This document shows, in pieces, positions 53,327-62,765 of a stretch of 64,000 nucleotides of DNA. Under the pieces are notes generated by a model. That model did no database searches. It saw only the letters and a list, made by a program, of their open reading frames with translations, and was not told where the DNA came from. How positions within the stretch are numbered: the stretch's first letter is position 1; every line of letters starts with the position of its first letter. Origin of the DNA: Thiomicrorhabdus indica (GTDB lineage Bacteria; Pseudomonadota; Gammaproteobacteria; Thiomicrospirales; Thiomicrospiraceae); NCBI RefSeq assembly GCF_004293625.1, contig NZ_CP033040.1:2433001-2497000 (forward strand), written 5' to 3'. The position numbers and the translations under genes are program-made.

Positions 53327-54655
53327 CTATTCTGGTTCTCCCACCATAACCGTTAGCATTTTTTCAGGTTGAATATGCTTGCGCCAAGCTTTCAAGACCT
53401 GTTCCTTGGTAACCTTTTCAACTTGTTTCGGGAACCATTCCAAATAATCCAACGGCAAATCGTAAAAACCAATCATCGAAATATAACCGATGATTTTCCC
53501 ATTGGAATCAAAACGAAGCGGCCATCCACCAATAATGTTTTCTTTAATGGCCGCAAAACGCTCATTGTCAAAATCTTTTAAAAAGTTTTCCAGGGTCTCT
53601 TCAACTACTTTTCTCGCCTCAAAAGCACGAGCATTCTGCGTGGATAGCCCGATAATAAACGGGCCATTTTGTTTCATTGGTGCAAAGTAACTGTAAACAC
53701 TGTACACCAAACCTCGTTTTTCACGCACTTCTTCCATTAAATAAGATCCGAAACCACTGCCACCAAACAATTGATTTCCAACAAACAGTGGAATGTAGTC
53801 TTCATTGCCACGTTCAATTCCTAGTTGCGCCAAATGATAATACGTTTGTGTCGACTTAAAATCTTTCTTTGCAAGAACCGGTTTGGATAACCCTTTAGGT
53901 TTTGGAATTGGTTGCAGTACCTTATTCGACTTTGGCAAAGCAGCACTTAACTGCTCTGCAATCTGCTGCGCCTGCGATTTGGAAATTTTACCGACAATCG
54001 CAATCACTGCATTTTTCGCGTTGTAGTGATCTTGATAAAACTGCTTAAGCTGCGCAACGTTGAGTGCTTGCAAGGATTCAGGTTTGCCGACCGTAGGATG
54101 TGCGTATGGATGATCACCATAAAGCGCCTCCCACAATAGATCGGAAGCCATACTTTGCGGCTTAACGGCCTTCTGTTTTAAAGAGGTTAAGAGGCGCTGA
54201 CGCTCGCGTTCAAAAATTTTCGCATCAAACTTTGGCTTAGCGAGGACTTCCATCAGAGTGCTAACCGCTTTTTGCTGAATTTCTGGTCGAGTCAAAGTTC
54301 GTAAACTGACCGTAGCGCTGTCTCGATTAGCAGAAACAGAAAACTGTGCACCAAGTGCGTTGAAGGCTTCAGCAAGCTGGTCTTCATTCATGGTTTGAGT
54401 TTCAGTTCCCAATAAATCACTGGTAAAACTCGCCAGCCCCAAAGCCGTTCCATCACGTGCAGACCCAGCTTCAAAGGTCATTTGAATATCTAGAATCGGT
54501 AGTTGCTGCGACTCTACGAACATCACTTTTGCACCTGCTTTGGTCTGCCAAGATTCGATATTCAAACCAGCAAACGCTGAACTGGAAAACAAAAAAACTG
54601 CCACAAACGAAACATGACCGATAAATGGCGCAAAGGTTTTTTTAAGTAAACTCAT
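53327..54655 (-). CDS. M16-family peptidase-like protein, zinc site absent
   Basis: A 442-residue exported protein with a signal peptide (cleavage near FAG, residue 29) and two M16 domains. The catalytic HxxEH of domain one is missing: the matching stretch reads ALGLASFTSDLLGTET. Domain two retains the Arg/Tyr pair region (LMEEVREKRGLVYSVYSYF). This is the inactive partner of the active M16 protein encoded directly upstream, with stop and start codons touching, as in mitochondrial-processing-peptidase-like pairs. Together they probably form a periplasmic heterodimeric protease. Confidence 0.92.
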   Translation of the reverse strand: MSLLKKTFAPFIGHVSFVAVFLFSSSAFAGLNIESWQTKAGAKVMFVESQQLPILDIQMTFEAGSARDGTALGLASFTSDLLGTETQTMNEDQLAEAFNALGAQFSVSANRDSATVSLRTLTRPEIQQKAVSTLMEVLAKPKFDAKIFERERQRLLTSLKQKAVKPQSMASDLLWEALYGDHPYAHPTVGKPESLQALNVAQLKQFYQDHYNAKNAVIAIVGKISKSQAQQIAEQLSAALPKSNKVLQPIPKPKGLSKPVLAKKDFKSTQTYYHLAQLGIERGNEDYIPLFVGNQLFGGSGFGSYLMEEVREKRGLVYSVYSYFAPMKQNGPFIIGLSTQNARAFEARKVVEETLENFLKDFDNERFAAIKENIIGGWPLRFDSNGKIIGYISMIGFYDLPLDYLEWFPKQVEKVTKEQVLKAWRKHIQPEKMLTVMVGEPE

Positions 54656-56086
54656 TTACAGCGCTCCTTTATCAGAATTGTTTTCATCAAGCAGAGCAAC
54701 CTTACCGGCCGGTGGGCTTTCAGTCTTCGGAAATAAAACGGCTACCGTTTGCTTGTCACGATGCAGGTATTTTTTTGCCACCGCTTGGACTTGTTCAGGG
54801 GTGACCTTTCTTAAATTTTCCACCCAGTTGTCCAATAAATCCGCAGGCAAACCGACACTTAACAATGATCCAAGAACCGTCGCTTGTGATTGAATTGAAT
54901 CCTGATGATAGATATATTGCGCCTCACTTTGCGCCAAAACTCGCTCTAACTCTAGCTTGGTAACGGGTTGCTGTTTCAACTTCTCAATTTCGGCCCAAAT
55001 CGCTTCTTCAACATCTTTCGGGGATTTACCTTCTGCTGCCGTAGCAGAAAATGTAAACAAGGTGGTTAAACGATCCGTACCGTCATAACCTGCGCCTGCA
55101 CCCACAACAACGTTGGCTTTTCGAACTAGGTTCTTAGCAATACGTGACGAATCATCACCATCCAAAATAGAGGCCAAGACACTCAATGCATAGACTTCTT
55201 GTTTTTCAGTATCCGTTTTGGCTGTCACCAAGGTTGGCGTATGGAAGCCCATGTAAACTTTAGTTAATTCAGTTTTCGCTTTTAAGGTGATCCGACGTTC
55301 GCCTTCTTGAGCAATCTCTATTTGAGGCTTTGGTGGAGTAATGGCTTCGGGCTCATAAACACCATAATATTGTTTGGCCAACTCATACACTTTGTCGGGT
55401 TGCACATCTCCAACCACAACTAAAATCGCATTATTGGGTGCATACCATTTTTGATACCAAGCACGAGCATCCTCTGCCTTCCAGTTTTCGACATCACTCA
55501 TCCAACCAATAATAGGATGATGTGCTGGCGAGTTCATAAAAGCGGTCGCCTTGAATTGTTCATAAAGCTTACTACCGGGCTTATCTTCCACTCGCCAGCG
55601 TCGCTCTTCTGCAACAACATCCCGCTCCTTATAAAACTCCTCATCAGAGACTACGACGTTGCGCATACGGTCAGCTTCCAACTCCATCACACGCTCAAGG
55701 TGCTGTTTACCAACGACTTGGTAGTACGCCGTATAATCGGTTGAAGTGAAGGCATTTTCCTTCCCCCCCAAACGAGCAACAATTTTTGAGAACTCTCCAG
55801 GCTCATGGGTTTCAGTGCCTTTGAACATCATGTGTTCAAGCATGTGAGAAATTCCTGTATTGCCATTTTGTTCAAAATTCGAACCGATTTTATACCAGAC
55901 CTGATGCACTACAACCGGTGAGCGATGATCTTGCTTTACCACCACTTGCATGCCATTATCCAATTGGTATTGTGTGACAACTGTTTCGGCGATGTGCTGA
56001 CCAGTTTTTTGTGATGCCGTCCCCGAATGAGCCATTTGCCACGGCAAACAAACCGCCGCACACATCAACGCTACCTTTGCGATCAT
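54656..56086 (-). CDS. M16-family zinc protease, catalytic partner
   Basis: A 476-residue exported zinc peptidase with a signal peptide (to about residue 21). The inverted zinc motif is HMLEH in TGISHMLEHMMFKGTE, with the distal Glu in VVAEERRWRVED. Two M16 domains follow the insulinase/pitrilysin pattern (GNTGISHMLEHM, LGGKENAFTSTDYTAYYQ). It is first in the operon, its stop directly abutting the start of the zinc-less partner. Substrates are probably peptides or misfolded proteins in the periplasm. A GC-poor promoter region with an ACCGGCCGGT copy lies upstream, divergent from ftsY. Confidence 0.93.
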   Translation of the reverse strand: MIAKVALMCAAVCLPWQMAHSGTASQKTGQHIAETVVTQYQLDNGMQVVVKQDHRSPVVVHQVWYKIGSNFEQNGNTGISHMLEHMMFKGTETHEPGEFSKIVARLGGKENAFTSTDYTAYYQVVGKQHLERVMELEADRMRNVVVSDEEFYKERDVVAEERRWRVEDKPGSKLYEQFKATAFMNSPAHHPIIGWMSDVENWKAEDARAWYQKWYAPNNAILVVVGDVQPDKVYELAKQYYGVYEPEAITPPKPQIEIAQEGERRITLKAKTELTKVYMGFHTPTLVTAKTDTEKQEVYALSVLASILDGDDSSRIAKNLVRKANVVVGAGAGYDGTDRLTTLFTFSATAAEGKSPKDVEEAIWAEIEKLKQQPVTKLELERVLAQSEAQYIYHQDSIQSQATVLGSLLSVGLPADLLDNWVENLRKVTPEQVQAVAKKYLHRDKQTVAVLFPKTESPPAGKVALLDENNSDKGAL

Positions 56087-56282
56087 ATTGGACTCCTAAT
56101 TTCTTTTATATTGGTTTGATACTTCAAAACTTTCGATGAATTCTATTTTCTACCGGCCGGTTAATTCCGATTAAATTGCTTTATAATAACCGGCATTAAT
56201 TTTTTCAATATCTGTCGTGTATTGTCATTATTGTGAATTCAATACACCACAGTATTAATAAAGACTGGAATAGGATAACGGA

Positions 56283-57557
56283 ATGTTTGGTTTTTTTCGC
56301 CGAAATAAGAAGCAAGATGAAGCAACACAAGCAGAACAGCAAGAGTCACAAGAGCTAAATGAAGCGGTAACCGAAGCACCAACGTCTGCCCCGACTGAAA
56401 CCGTTACCAAAGCCCCAACACCTCCTCCGACTGAAACCGTTACTGAAGCGCCAACACCTGCGCCGACTGAAACCGTTACCGAAGCCCCAACACCTGCGCC
56501 GACTGAAACCGTTACCGAAGCGCCAACACCAGCCCCAACTGAAACCGTTACTGAAGCGCCAACACCTGCGCGGACTCAAATCGTTCCCGAAGAAGAACCA
56601 AAGAAAAAAGGCTTTTTCGCTCGTTTAAAAGAAGGCCTAAGTAAGACTCGTAAAACTTTTACCGACAGCCTTGCAAACCTAGTGCTTGGTAAAAAAGAAA
56701 TCGATGACGAGTTACTCGAAGATTTAGAAATGATTCTTTTAACTGCGGATGTGGGGATTGATGCAACCGACCGCATTATTCAAAACCTGACCGATCAAGT
56801 TTCTCGCAAAGAATTAAGCGACCCTCAAACATTAATTGCCTCCCTTAAAGTACAATTAAATCAAATTCTGGAGCCAATCAATCGCCCATTGGAAATTGAC
56901 GAATTCCTAAAAACGACTGGTGGCCCGTACGTGATTCTTATGGTTGGCATTAATGGCGTCGGAAAAACCACAACAATTGGTAAACTCGCCAAAAAATTCC
57001 AGAATGAAGGAAAGTCAATCATGCTAGCCGCGGGTGATACTTTCCGTGCAGCAGCGGTCGAACAATTAGAAACTTGGGGCGAACGCAACAATGTTCCAGT
57101 GATCGCTCAAAAAACCGGAGCGGATTCTGCTGCGGTAATCTTCGATGCAATGCAATCTGCCAAAGCGAAAAACATCGATGTTTTAATCGCTGACACAGCC
57201 GGCCGACTGCATACACAATCGAATTTAATGGAAGAATTGAAAAAAGTGAAGCGCGTGATTGCAAAAGTGGATGACACAGCACCGCATGAAGTGATGCTTG
57301 TCATTGATGCAGGAACGGGGCAAAACGCATTGAACCAAACCAAGCAGTTCCATGAAGCCGTTGGCGTCTCAGGAATAACCCTAACCAAACTTGATGGTAC
57401 CGCGAAAGGCGGCATTGTATATGCATTAGCGGAACAGACACAGGTTCCGATTCGTTATATTGGTATTGGTGAGCAAATTGATGATTTGCGCCCATTCAAC
57501 AGTGAGGACTTTACCAATGCCCTTTTCACTCAAAATGAGACGGCTTCCAAAACATAG
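56283..57557 (+). CDS. ftsY: Signal recognition particle receptor FtsY
   Basis: SRP receptor GTPase that delivers ribosome-nascent chains to the membrane translocon. The 424-residue protein has an acidic A domain (about 1-110), then N (about 125-200) and G domains: GINGVGKTTTIGKLA (G1, from 222), DTFRAAA (G2), DTAGRLHTQSNLMEEL (G3), TKLDGTAKGG (G4). The A domain holds six tandem 12-residue repeats of type ETVTEAPTPAPT (residues 27-98), which is unusual for FtsY and likely to vary in length between strains. A one-mismatch palindrome (GCCGGCCGGT) follows the stop codon. Confidence 0.96.
   Translation: MFGFFRRNKKQDEATQAEQQESQELNEAVTEAPTSAPTETVTKAPTPPPTETVTEAPTPAPTETVTEAPTPAPTETVTEAPTPAPTETVTEAPTPARTQIVPEEEPKKKGFFARLKEGLSKTRKTFTDSLANLVLGKKEIDDELLEDLEMILLTADVGIDATDRIIQNLTDQVSRKELSDPQTLIASLKVQLNQILEPINRPLEIDEFLKTTGGPYVILMVGINGVGKTTTIGKLAKKFQNEGKSIMLAAGDTFRAAAVEQLETWGERNNVPVIAQKTGADSAAVIFDAMQSAKAKNIDVLIADTAGRLHTQSNLMEELKKVKRVIAKVDDTAPHEVMLVIDAGTGQNALNQTKQFHEAVGVSGITLTKLDGTAKGGIVYALAEQTQVPIRYIGIGEQIDDLRPFNSEDFTNALFTQNETASKT
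56361..56576 (+). repeat. 36-bp coding minisatellite in ftsY, six units
   Basis: Six tandem 36-bp units encode ETVTEAPTPAPT and variants (first unit EAVTEAPTSAPT, second ETVTKAPTPPPT, last ending PART). The middle three units are near identical in DNA. The array is in frame, so unit loss or gain changes only the spacer length of the FtsY A domain. Confidence 0.95.
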
Positions 57558-57574
57558 CCGGCCGGTAAAGATGT

Positions 57575-58390
57575 ATGCGATTGCCTGAAATTGAAAATCC
57601 GCATTATCAACACGCTTTCAAGCGTGGCTACCGTCACGCGTTGAACGGTAAAGCTGTGTTTGATATGCCAACAGATTTTCGTCAAGATCAAAAAATGCGA
57701 CACTATTTTGAAATGGGTTGGCAGCAGGCAAATGACCATTTAGCAATCCAACAAAAAGCTCAAGGCAAACCGAACTGGAAAAACCGAAGTATCTGGCTCG
57801 CCTTTATGGTGATTAGCGGACTTTTAACCGCCAAGCTAATGATTGATAGCTATCAACAAGAACGAGAAGAACTTCAAGCTAGAATATCCCCTCAGACAAC
57901 CGACTTCTCCTCTGAAACACCAGCCAATACTCGAGATTTAAGACTGCTCAATGAAGAAGCCTATTCTGACCTGAAAAAAACAGCAAAAACCTTCGCGCAA
58001 ACGCAAACGCTCAAGCTTCAACCAATCGTTGACAGTGAATTAATCATTGAAAAATTTGAACTCACAAGCTTGGCAAACGGCAAGAGCTATCCAGAAAGTA
58101 GCCTGATTCCTAAATTTGAACGACAACTAAAAGCGAATAGCCAAATCAAATCCCCTAACGAAGCAGAAATTTTAGTGCGCTGGATTTATGGCAATCAGTT
58201 GATTGACTCTCAAACTTTTGAGCTAGTGAAAGGCCTAAATCTTATACAAACTCAACAAGCAATGAGCAGTGCTCGACAAGGTAAATGGTTTATTGAATTT
58301 CTCACAAACAATCGCGTCATTCATCGACAGGAATTCAACTATGGTTTCAATGAAATCACTCATAAAAAAGTCCAAAATGAAAACTCTTAA
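57575..58390 (+). CDS. Membrane protein with RMF-like N-terminal domain, unknown function
   Basis: A 271-residue protein. The cytosolic N-terminus (residues about 10-55: HAFKRGYRHALNGKAVF...MRHYFEMGWQQAND) matches the pattern of ribosome modulation factor, RGYxAGxxG...RxxWLxGWRxA. One transmembrane helix follows (about 72-92), then an extracytoplasmic part with a helix and a beta domain (about 135-265). I know no named family with this order. The gene begins 17 bases after ftsY and overlaps the next gene by 14, so it is in the ftsY operon. RMF dimerises ribosomes in stationary phase; a membrane-tethered relative next to ftsY is suggestive only. Confidence 0.65.
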   Translation: MRLPEIENPHYQHAFKRGYRHALNGKAVFDMPTDFRQDQKMRHYFEMGWQQANDHLAIQQKAQGKPNWKNRSIWLAFMVISGLLTAKLMIDSYQQEREELQARISPQTTDFSSETPANTRDLRLLNEEAYSDLKKTAKTFAQTQTLKLQPIVDSELIIEKFELTSLANGKSYPESSLIPKFERQLKANSQIKSPNEAEILVRWIYGNQLIDSQTFELVKGLNLIQTQQAMSSARQGKWFIEFLTNNRVIHRQEFNYGFNEITHKKVQNENS

Positions 58391-58988
58391 TCGACTAATT
58401 TTGATGGTTCTAACGGTTGGAATAGGGCTACTCAGTGGCTGTACCTCTAAACCACCGGGACAATCGTCTTTTTCTACAAAACATCCTCACAAAGCCTATT
58501 CAGAAGTGAGCCGTGAAAATTATGATAACTTATGTCTAATTTATCAACGACACCCTGACTGGAAGATTGCGGCTGAAACCTCTTATAAAAACTGGGGAAC
58601 GCCAGCTTGGAGTCTACTGGCAATTATTCACCAAGAATCACGTTTTAAAGCGAATGCACGTCCGTCAGATACTTCTTCAGGTGCATTTGGTTATGCACAA
58701 GCCACAGATGCCGCTTGGTACGACTATCAGAAGCACACAAAAAATTGGGGCGCCAAACGGAATAATCTAATGCATGCCATGGATTTCATCGGATGGTACA
58801 ACCATCAATCTTACAAACGTTTACGCATTTCCAAACACGACCCTTTTAAGCAATATTTGGCTTATCATGAGGGGCATACAGGTTATCAAAATCGAAGTTA
58901 TTTAAACGAAAAATGGTTACCTGCGGTTGCGAAAAAAGTGGCCGTACGTGCTCGAATGTATGCAAAGCAAATTTCACAATGTCGTTAA
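58377..58988 (+). CDS. Lytic transglycosylase (SLT) lipoprotein
   Basis: A 203-residue predicted lipoprotein: MKTLNRLILMVLTVGIGLLSGC gives a signal with lipobox LSGC (Cys 22). The rest is a soluble lytic transglycosylase-like domain with the catalytic Glu in IHQESRFKANARP, the GAFGYAQA motif and the C-terminal YHEGHTGYQ. It cleaves peptidoglycan glycan strands to anhydromuropeptides. The chosen ATG at 58377 lies inside the end of the previous gene; in-frame ATGs at 58350 and earlier are possible but break the signal peptide pattern. It is the last gene of the ftsY cluster. Confidence 0.85.
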   Translation: MKTLNRLILMVLTVGIGLLSGCTSKPPGQSSFSTKHPHKAYSEVSRENYDNLCLIYQRHPDWKIAAETSYKNWGTPAWSLLAIIHQESRFKANARPSDTSSGAFGYAQATDAAWYDYQKHTKNWGAKRNNLMHAMDFIGWYNHQSYKRLRISKHDPFKQYLAYHEGHTGYQNRSYLNEKWLPAVAKKVAVRARMYAKQISQCR

Positions 58989-59027
58989 TCGATTAAAAAT
59001 GCACCGGCCGGTATAAATTACAGGCAT

Positions 59028-59062
59028 AAAAAAACCGGAAGGATTTTACAATCACTTCCGGT
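59028..59062 (-). terminator. Rho-independent terminator of fabA-fabB
   Basis: On the minus strand ACCGGAAG, 13-base loop, CTTCCGGT, then a run of seven T, just after fabB. Confidence 0.9.
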
Positions 59063-59095
59063 CTCATTAAAACGCGTTTGATTTAGCAGAGATCC

Positions 59096-60316
59096 TTACG
59101 CTTTGTACTTTTCAAATACGACTGATGCGTTCGTTCCACCAAAACCAAAACTATTACTCATAATTCGGTTCAGTCCAGCGTTATCAATACGTTCTGTCAC
59201 AATCGGCATACCTTCACACTCAGGATCAAGCGTGTCGATATTAATGGACGGCGCAATGAAATCATTTTCTAACATCATCAAACTATAAATAAATTCATGA
59301 ACACCAGCAGCACCTAGAGAATGGCCTGACATTGATTTTGTCGAACTGATTTTTGGAACCTTGTCACCAAAAACATTACGAATCGCAGCGGCTTCTTTGG
59401 TATCACCAACCGGTGTAGAAGTCCCATGAGGGTTAATATAGTCAATTGTTCCGTTAACTGTAGACAAAGCCATTTGCATGCAACGTTCTGCGCCTTCACC
59501 ACTCGGAGCAACCATATCGTAACCATCAGAATTAGCACCATAGCCAGTGATTTCTGCATAGATTTTTGCACCACGGGCAAGAGCATGCTCCAACTCTTCA
59601 ACAACAACCATTCCACCACCGCCGGCAATTACAAAACCGTCGCGGTCAGCATCGTAGGCACGAGAGGCCTTTTCAGGTGTGTCATTGTATTTCGTCGATA
59701 AAGCACCCATGGCATCGAATAAAACAGACATCGTCCAGTGAAGTTCTTCTCCCCCACCTGCGAAAACCACATCCTGCTTACCAAGCTGGATTTGTTCAAC
59801 CGCAGTGCCAATACAATGAGCAGAAGTAGAACATGCGGAGCTAATGGAATAGTTAATACCTTTAATTTTAAAAGGTGTTGCCAAACAAGCGGATACAGTT
59901 GATCCCATAGTACGGGTCACCATATAAGGGCCAACGCGACGAACCCCTCTTTCTCTTGCAGTTTCCACAGCACCGGTTGAGTTCGAATTAGAACCACCAC
60001 CAGAACCAGCAATCAAACCGGTACGAGGATTAGAAATTTGCTCATCAGTTAAACCTGAGTCTTCAATTGCCTGTTTCATTGCAATGTAAGAGTATGCGGC
60101 AGCATCACCCATAAAACGCAATTGCTTACGGTCAATGTGGTCTTTAAAGTCAAGGTTCTTAACGGCACCATGAACCTGTGAACGCAGGCCATTTTCGGCA
60201 TATTCTGGCGCAGAAACAATACCAGACTGTCCATTTCGTAAAGACTCTGTCACTTCCTCTTTATTGTTCCCGATACTCGAAACAATTCCAACACCTGTAA
60301 TGACAACTCTTTTCAT
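59096..60316 (-). CDS. fabB: Beta-ketoacyl-ACP synthase I
   Basis: Elongates acyl-ACP with malonyl-ACP and is required for unsaturated fatty acid synthesis with FabA. 406 residues. The catalytic Cys lies in [14 protein letters not shown], the two His in [11 protein letters not shown] and [12 protein letters not shown]; the C-terminal [14 protein letters not shown] is standard. It is 3 bases downstream of fabA on the same strand and ends at a strong terminator. The fabA-fabB operon is a hallmark of alpha- and gammaproteobacteria. Confidence 0.97.
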   Translation of the reverse strand: MKRVVITGVGIVSSIGNNKEEVTESLRNGQSGIVSAPEYAENGLRSQVHGAVKNLDFKDHIDRKQLRFMGDAAAYSYIAMKQAIEDSGLTDEQISNPRTGLIAGSGGGSNSNSTGAVETARERGVRRVGPYMVTRTMGSTVSACLATPFKIKGINYSISSACSTSAHCIGTAVEQIQLGKQDVVFAGGGEELHWTMSVLFDAMGALSTKYNDTPEKASRAYDADRDGFVIAGGGGMVVVEELEHALARGAKIYAEITGYGANSDGYDMVAPSGEGAERCMQMALSTVNGTIDYINPHGTSTPVGDTKEAAAIRNVFGDKVPKISSTKSMSGHSLGAAGVHEFIYSLMMLENDFIAPSINIDTLDPECEGMPIVTERIDNAGLNRIMSNSFGFGGTNASVVFEKYKA

Positions 60317-60319
60317 AAC

Positions 60320-60835
60320 TTAAAAACTTTCCGTATTGGTGAACAAGCCAACTTTTAAGTCAGCAGCACTGTAAATTTCACGACCATCAACAAATAGCTT
60401 GGCATCAGCCATACCCATGTATAGTTTGCGCTTAATGACACGCTTCATATCAATGACATATTCAACTTTTTTAGCAGTTGGTAAAACTTGACCATAGAAT
60501 TTAACTTCACCAGAACCCAATGCACGACCACGGCCTGGGCCACCCGTCCAGCCAAGATAGAAACCGATCAACTGCCACATAGCATCTAGCCCTAAACATC
60601 CAGGCATAACAGGGTCTTCATTAAAGTGACATTCAAAGAACCACAAATCTTGAGTGATATCTAATTCTGCTTTAATTTGTCCTTTTCCATAAGCACCACC
60701 TTCTTCAGAGATGTGTGTAATTCGATCAAACATCAACATAGGTGGTAATGGTAATTGTGCATTACCTGGACCAAATAATTCGCCACGACCACAGGCCAAC
60801 AGCTCTTCACGAGTATAACTAGATTGTTGTTCCAT
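60320..60835 (-). CDS. fabA: 3-hydroxydecanoyl-ACP dehydratase/isomerase
   Basis: Dehydrates 3-hydroxydecanoyl-ACP and isomerises trans-2 to cis-3-decenoyl-ACP, the branch point to unsaturated fatty acids. 171 residues from the ATG at 60835 ([22 protein letters not shown]), matching the family start; a TTG seven codons upstream is less likely. The hotdog fold shows the catalytic His in [25 protein letters not shown], with the Asp in the same segment. First gene of the fabA-fabB unit. Confidence 0.96.
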   Translation of the reverse strand: MEQQSSYTREELLACGRGELFGPGNAQLPLPPMLMFDRITHISEEGGAYGKGQIKAELDITQDLWFFECHFNEDPVMPGCLGLDAMWQLIGFYLGWTGGPGRGRALGSGEVKFYGQVLPTAKKVEYVIDMKRVIKRKLYMGMADAKLFVDGREIYSAADLKVGLFTNTESF

Positions 60836-60913
60836 TCGGATTCCGATTTTTTTCAAATAAACTTTTGCATTATATCAGCTTGCATTCAATCAATACAATC
60901 CGAGCTTTAGATA

Positions 60914-60949
60914 CAAAAAAAGCCTGTAACCCAAGAGTTACAAGCTTTT
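60914..60949 (-). terminator. Terminator after the tRNA-Thr genes
   Basis: On the minus strand GCTTGTAAC, short loop, GTTACAGGC then seven T. It closes the transcript that contains the two tRNA-Thr genes. Confidence 0.85.
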
Positions 60950-60955
60950 AGAAAC

Positions 60956-61031
60956 TGGTGCCGACATCAAGACTTGAACTTGAAACCTACTGATTACAAA
61001 TCAGTTGCACTACCAATTGTGCTATGTCGGC
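60956..61031 (-). tRNA. tRNA-Thr (anticodon TGT), copy 1
   Basis: 76 nt including an encoded CCA end. Acceptor GCCGACA/TGTCGGC, D arm GCAC...GTGC, anticodon stem CTGAT/ATCAG with loop TTTGTAA (anticodon TGT), T arm TCAAG/CTTGA with loop TTCAAGT. The downstream member of a tandem pair. Confidence 0.96.
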
Positions 61032-61056
61032 GACATGTCAAAATAGACATATAAAA

Positions 61057-61132
61057 TGGTGCCGACATCAAGACTTGAACTTGAAACCTACTGATTACAA
61101 ATCAGTTGCACTACCAATTGTGCTATGTCGGC
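61057..61132 (-). tRNA. tRNA-Thr (anticodon TGT), copy 2
   Basis: 76 nt, identical in sequence to the copy at 60956-61031 and separated from it by 25 bases, giving a 101-base tandem period. Full cloverleaf with encoded CCA. Both are probably cut from one precursor that ends at the terminator at 60914-60949. Confidence 0.96.
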
Positions 61133-61199
61133 ATCTGGAGGCGTATTATAGGCAAAAATTTTAACCTGTCAAACGCTTTGCAAAAAAAAATTAAAAAAT

Positions 61200-61985
61200 T
61201 TAAGATTTCACAGAGTCAACGATTCTTAGCATCCCTTTTAGAACTAAATCTTCTTCTAAAATCACATTGGAATCGATTAAATTCACAAAGGTTTTAGCAT
61301 CACCTCCGGTTAAAAAGACTTTAAACTCAGTTTGCAGTTGAGCATTTAAATCTATAATAATTTGGTTGATAAATGCCGCTGTCATATATAAGGTGCCACC
61401 AAGAATTCCAGACTCTGTATTGGTGGCTAACAATGTTGACTGTGCATCGAATTCATCACTGGACTGATTAGGTTCCAAAAATAAATTCAAATCAGCTGTG
61501 TCTTTGGCCAATGCATTTCGAAGACTTGTTAATCCCGGAACAATAAAGCCGCCTAGATGCTTACCATCCCGAACCGCATCAACGGTAACAGCCGTACCAA
61601 AATCAATGACAATAAATGGAGAGGGGTTGCTTGTAGAGGTCAAAGACATTCCACCCTGCATAGCCATCCAACGATCAGAGCCTAGCAAGTGAAAGTCATC
61701 GTAACCACACTCTAAAGAGCAGCACGATTGTTGTGAACATAATTCAATAGGAAACAATTGCCATTTCGACTGGATAATATTCTTAATCGAATCTAGATTT
61801 TTTGCGTTGGCAACACAGCAATAATAAACTTGATCTACAGAACTCTCGAAATGGGCAAAGAAATGGCTTTCAGGATCTGCTAAAAAATCCGTCAGTAAAA
61901 CACCACCATAAAATTGATAATCACTATTATCAACAACTGCCCATTTAATGCGCGAGTTGCCAATATCTAAAAATACTTTTTTCAT
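61200..61985 (-). CDS. coaX: Type III pantothenate kinase
   Basis: First step of CoA synthesis, ATP-dependent phosphorylation of pantothenate by the CoaX type, which does not respond to CoA feedback and needs a monovalent cation. 261 residues with the ASKHA motifs: FLDIGNSRIKWAVV (phosphate 1), LGSDRWMAMQGG, VIDFGTAVTVDAV (phosphate 2) and FLTGGDAKTF (adenosine). It lies 3 bases after birA on the same strand; the birA-coaX pair is common in bacteria. It is transcribed toward the tRNA-Thr pair. Confidence 0.95.
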   Translation of the reverse strand: MKKVFLDIGNSRIKWAVVDNSDYQFYGGVLLTDFLADPESHFFAHFESSVDQVYYCCVANAKNLDSIKNIIQSKWQLFPIELCSQQSCCSLECGYDDFHLLGSDRWMAMQGGMSLTSTSNPSPFIVIDFGTAVTVDAVRDGKHLGGFIVPGLTSLRNALAKDTADLNLFLEPNQSSDEFDAQSTLLATNTESGILGGTLYMTAAFINQIIIDLNAQLQTEFKVFLTGGDAKTFVNLIDSNVILEEDLVLKGMLRIVDSVKS

Positions 61986-61988
61986 AAT

Positions 61989-62765
61989 CTAATTCGGTCT
62001 AATTGATACCGAGCCGGAACAATAGGTCTTTATGTTTCCACCTAGCTCTATTTCGACTTCTCCGCGCATGTTAACGCCTCGGTATACACCCTTAATTGGA
62101 GTGCCGCTATCATACACAATTACCGATTGGCCATCCTTGAATTTATCAAGTTTTTTGAAACTCTCCATAAAATACTGAAAGCCGTTGCTTTCAAAATTTT
62201 GAATATAGTCAAAGATGTTTTCCAATACAGAGATAAATACCAATTCTTCTGAACGCTTACATAACTGAATCGATGAAAAGGGATAATCTTTACCGGCCGG
62301 TAACCATTTAGTTTTTTGGTAAGAAATATTCATTCCAATACCAAACACCATCCAAGTTTTATTTTTTTCAATCTTTACGGATTCTATGAGAATACCAGCC
62401 ACTTTACCATCGGTATTCCAGATATCATTGGGCCACTTTATCAGTAAACCCTGCTGAATTTGTTTGGATAAAGCCTCAATAACCGCTAAACCTATTACAG
62501 AACTTAAGCCAGCACAACGTTGAATAGGAAGCTGAATCGGCAAACAAAAGCTGAATGTCCAGGATTCATTATCGGATTCCCAAGCTCGTTGTTGTTGACC
62601 ATAGCCTGCAGTTTGATGCTGTGTTATACAAACACTCCGTTCGGGTAGTTTTGCGTTGAATTTTGTTTTCAGAAACCGATTGGTCGAGTCAATTTCGTCC
62701 AATAAGTATGTCTTAAATTCTGGACATGAACGCGTAAGAAGGCGCTTTAAATCGTAAAATCGCAT
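61989..62765 (-). CDS. birA: Biotin-[acetyl-CoA-carboxylase] ligase, no DNA-binding domain
   Basis: Attaches biotin to the biotin carboxyl carrier protein of acetyl-CoA carboxylase. The 258-residue enzyme starts directly in the catalytic domain (YLLDEIDSTNRFLK), so the N-terminal helix-turn-helix of repressor-type BirA is absent. The biotin-binding GRGRRG-type loop is diverged (QTAGYGQQQRAWES), while LIKWPNDIWNTDGKVAGILIE and the C-terminal SH3-like part (GVYRGVNMRGEVEIEL) are normal. An IS3-family element ends 39 bases upstream of its start codon. One ACCGGCCGGT copy reads Pro-Ala-Gly. Confidence 0.92.
   Translation of the reverse strand: MRFYDLKRLLTRSCPEFKTYLLDEIDSTNRFLKTKFNAKLPERSVCITQHQTAGYGQQQRAWESDNESWTFSFCLPIQLPIQRCAGLSSVIGLAVIEALSKQIQQGLLIKWPNDIWNTDGKVAGILIESVKIEKNKTWMVFGIGMNISYQKTKWLPAGKDYPFSSIQLCKRSEELVFISVLENIFDYIQNFESNGFQYFMESFKKLDKFKDGQSVIVYDSGTPIKGVYRGVNMRGEVEIELGGNIKTYCSGSVSIRPN

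Noticed and set aside
56355-56579. A minus-strand open frame of Gly/Phe/Arg/Trp repeats opposite ftsY
   Set aside because: It is only the complement of the 36-bp minisatellite; FtsY is the real product.
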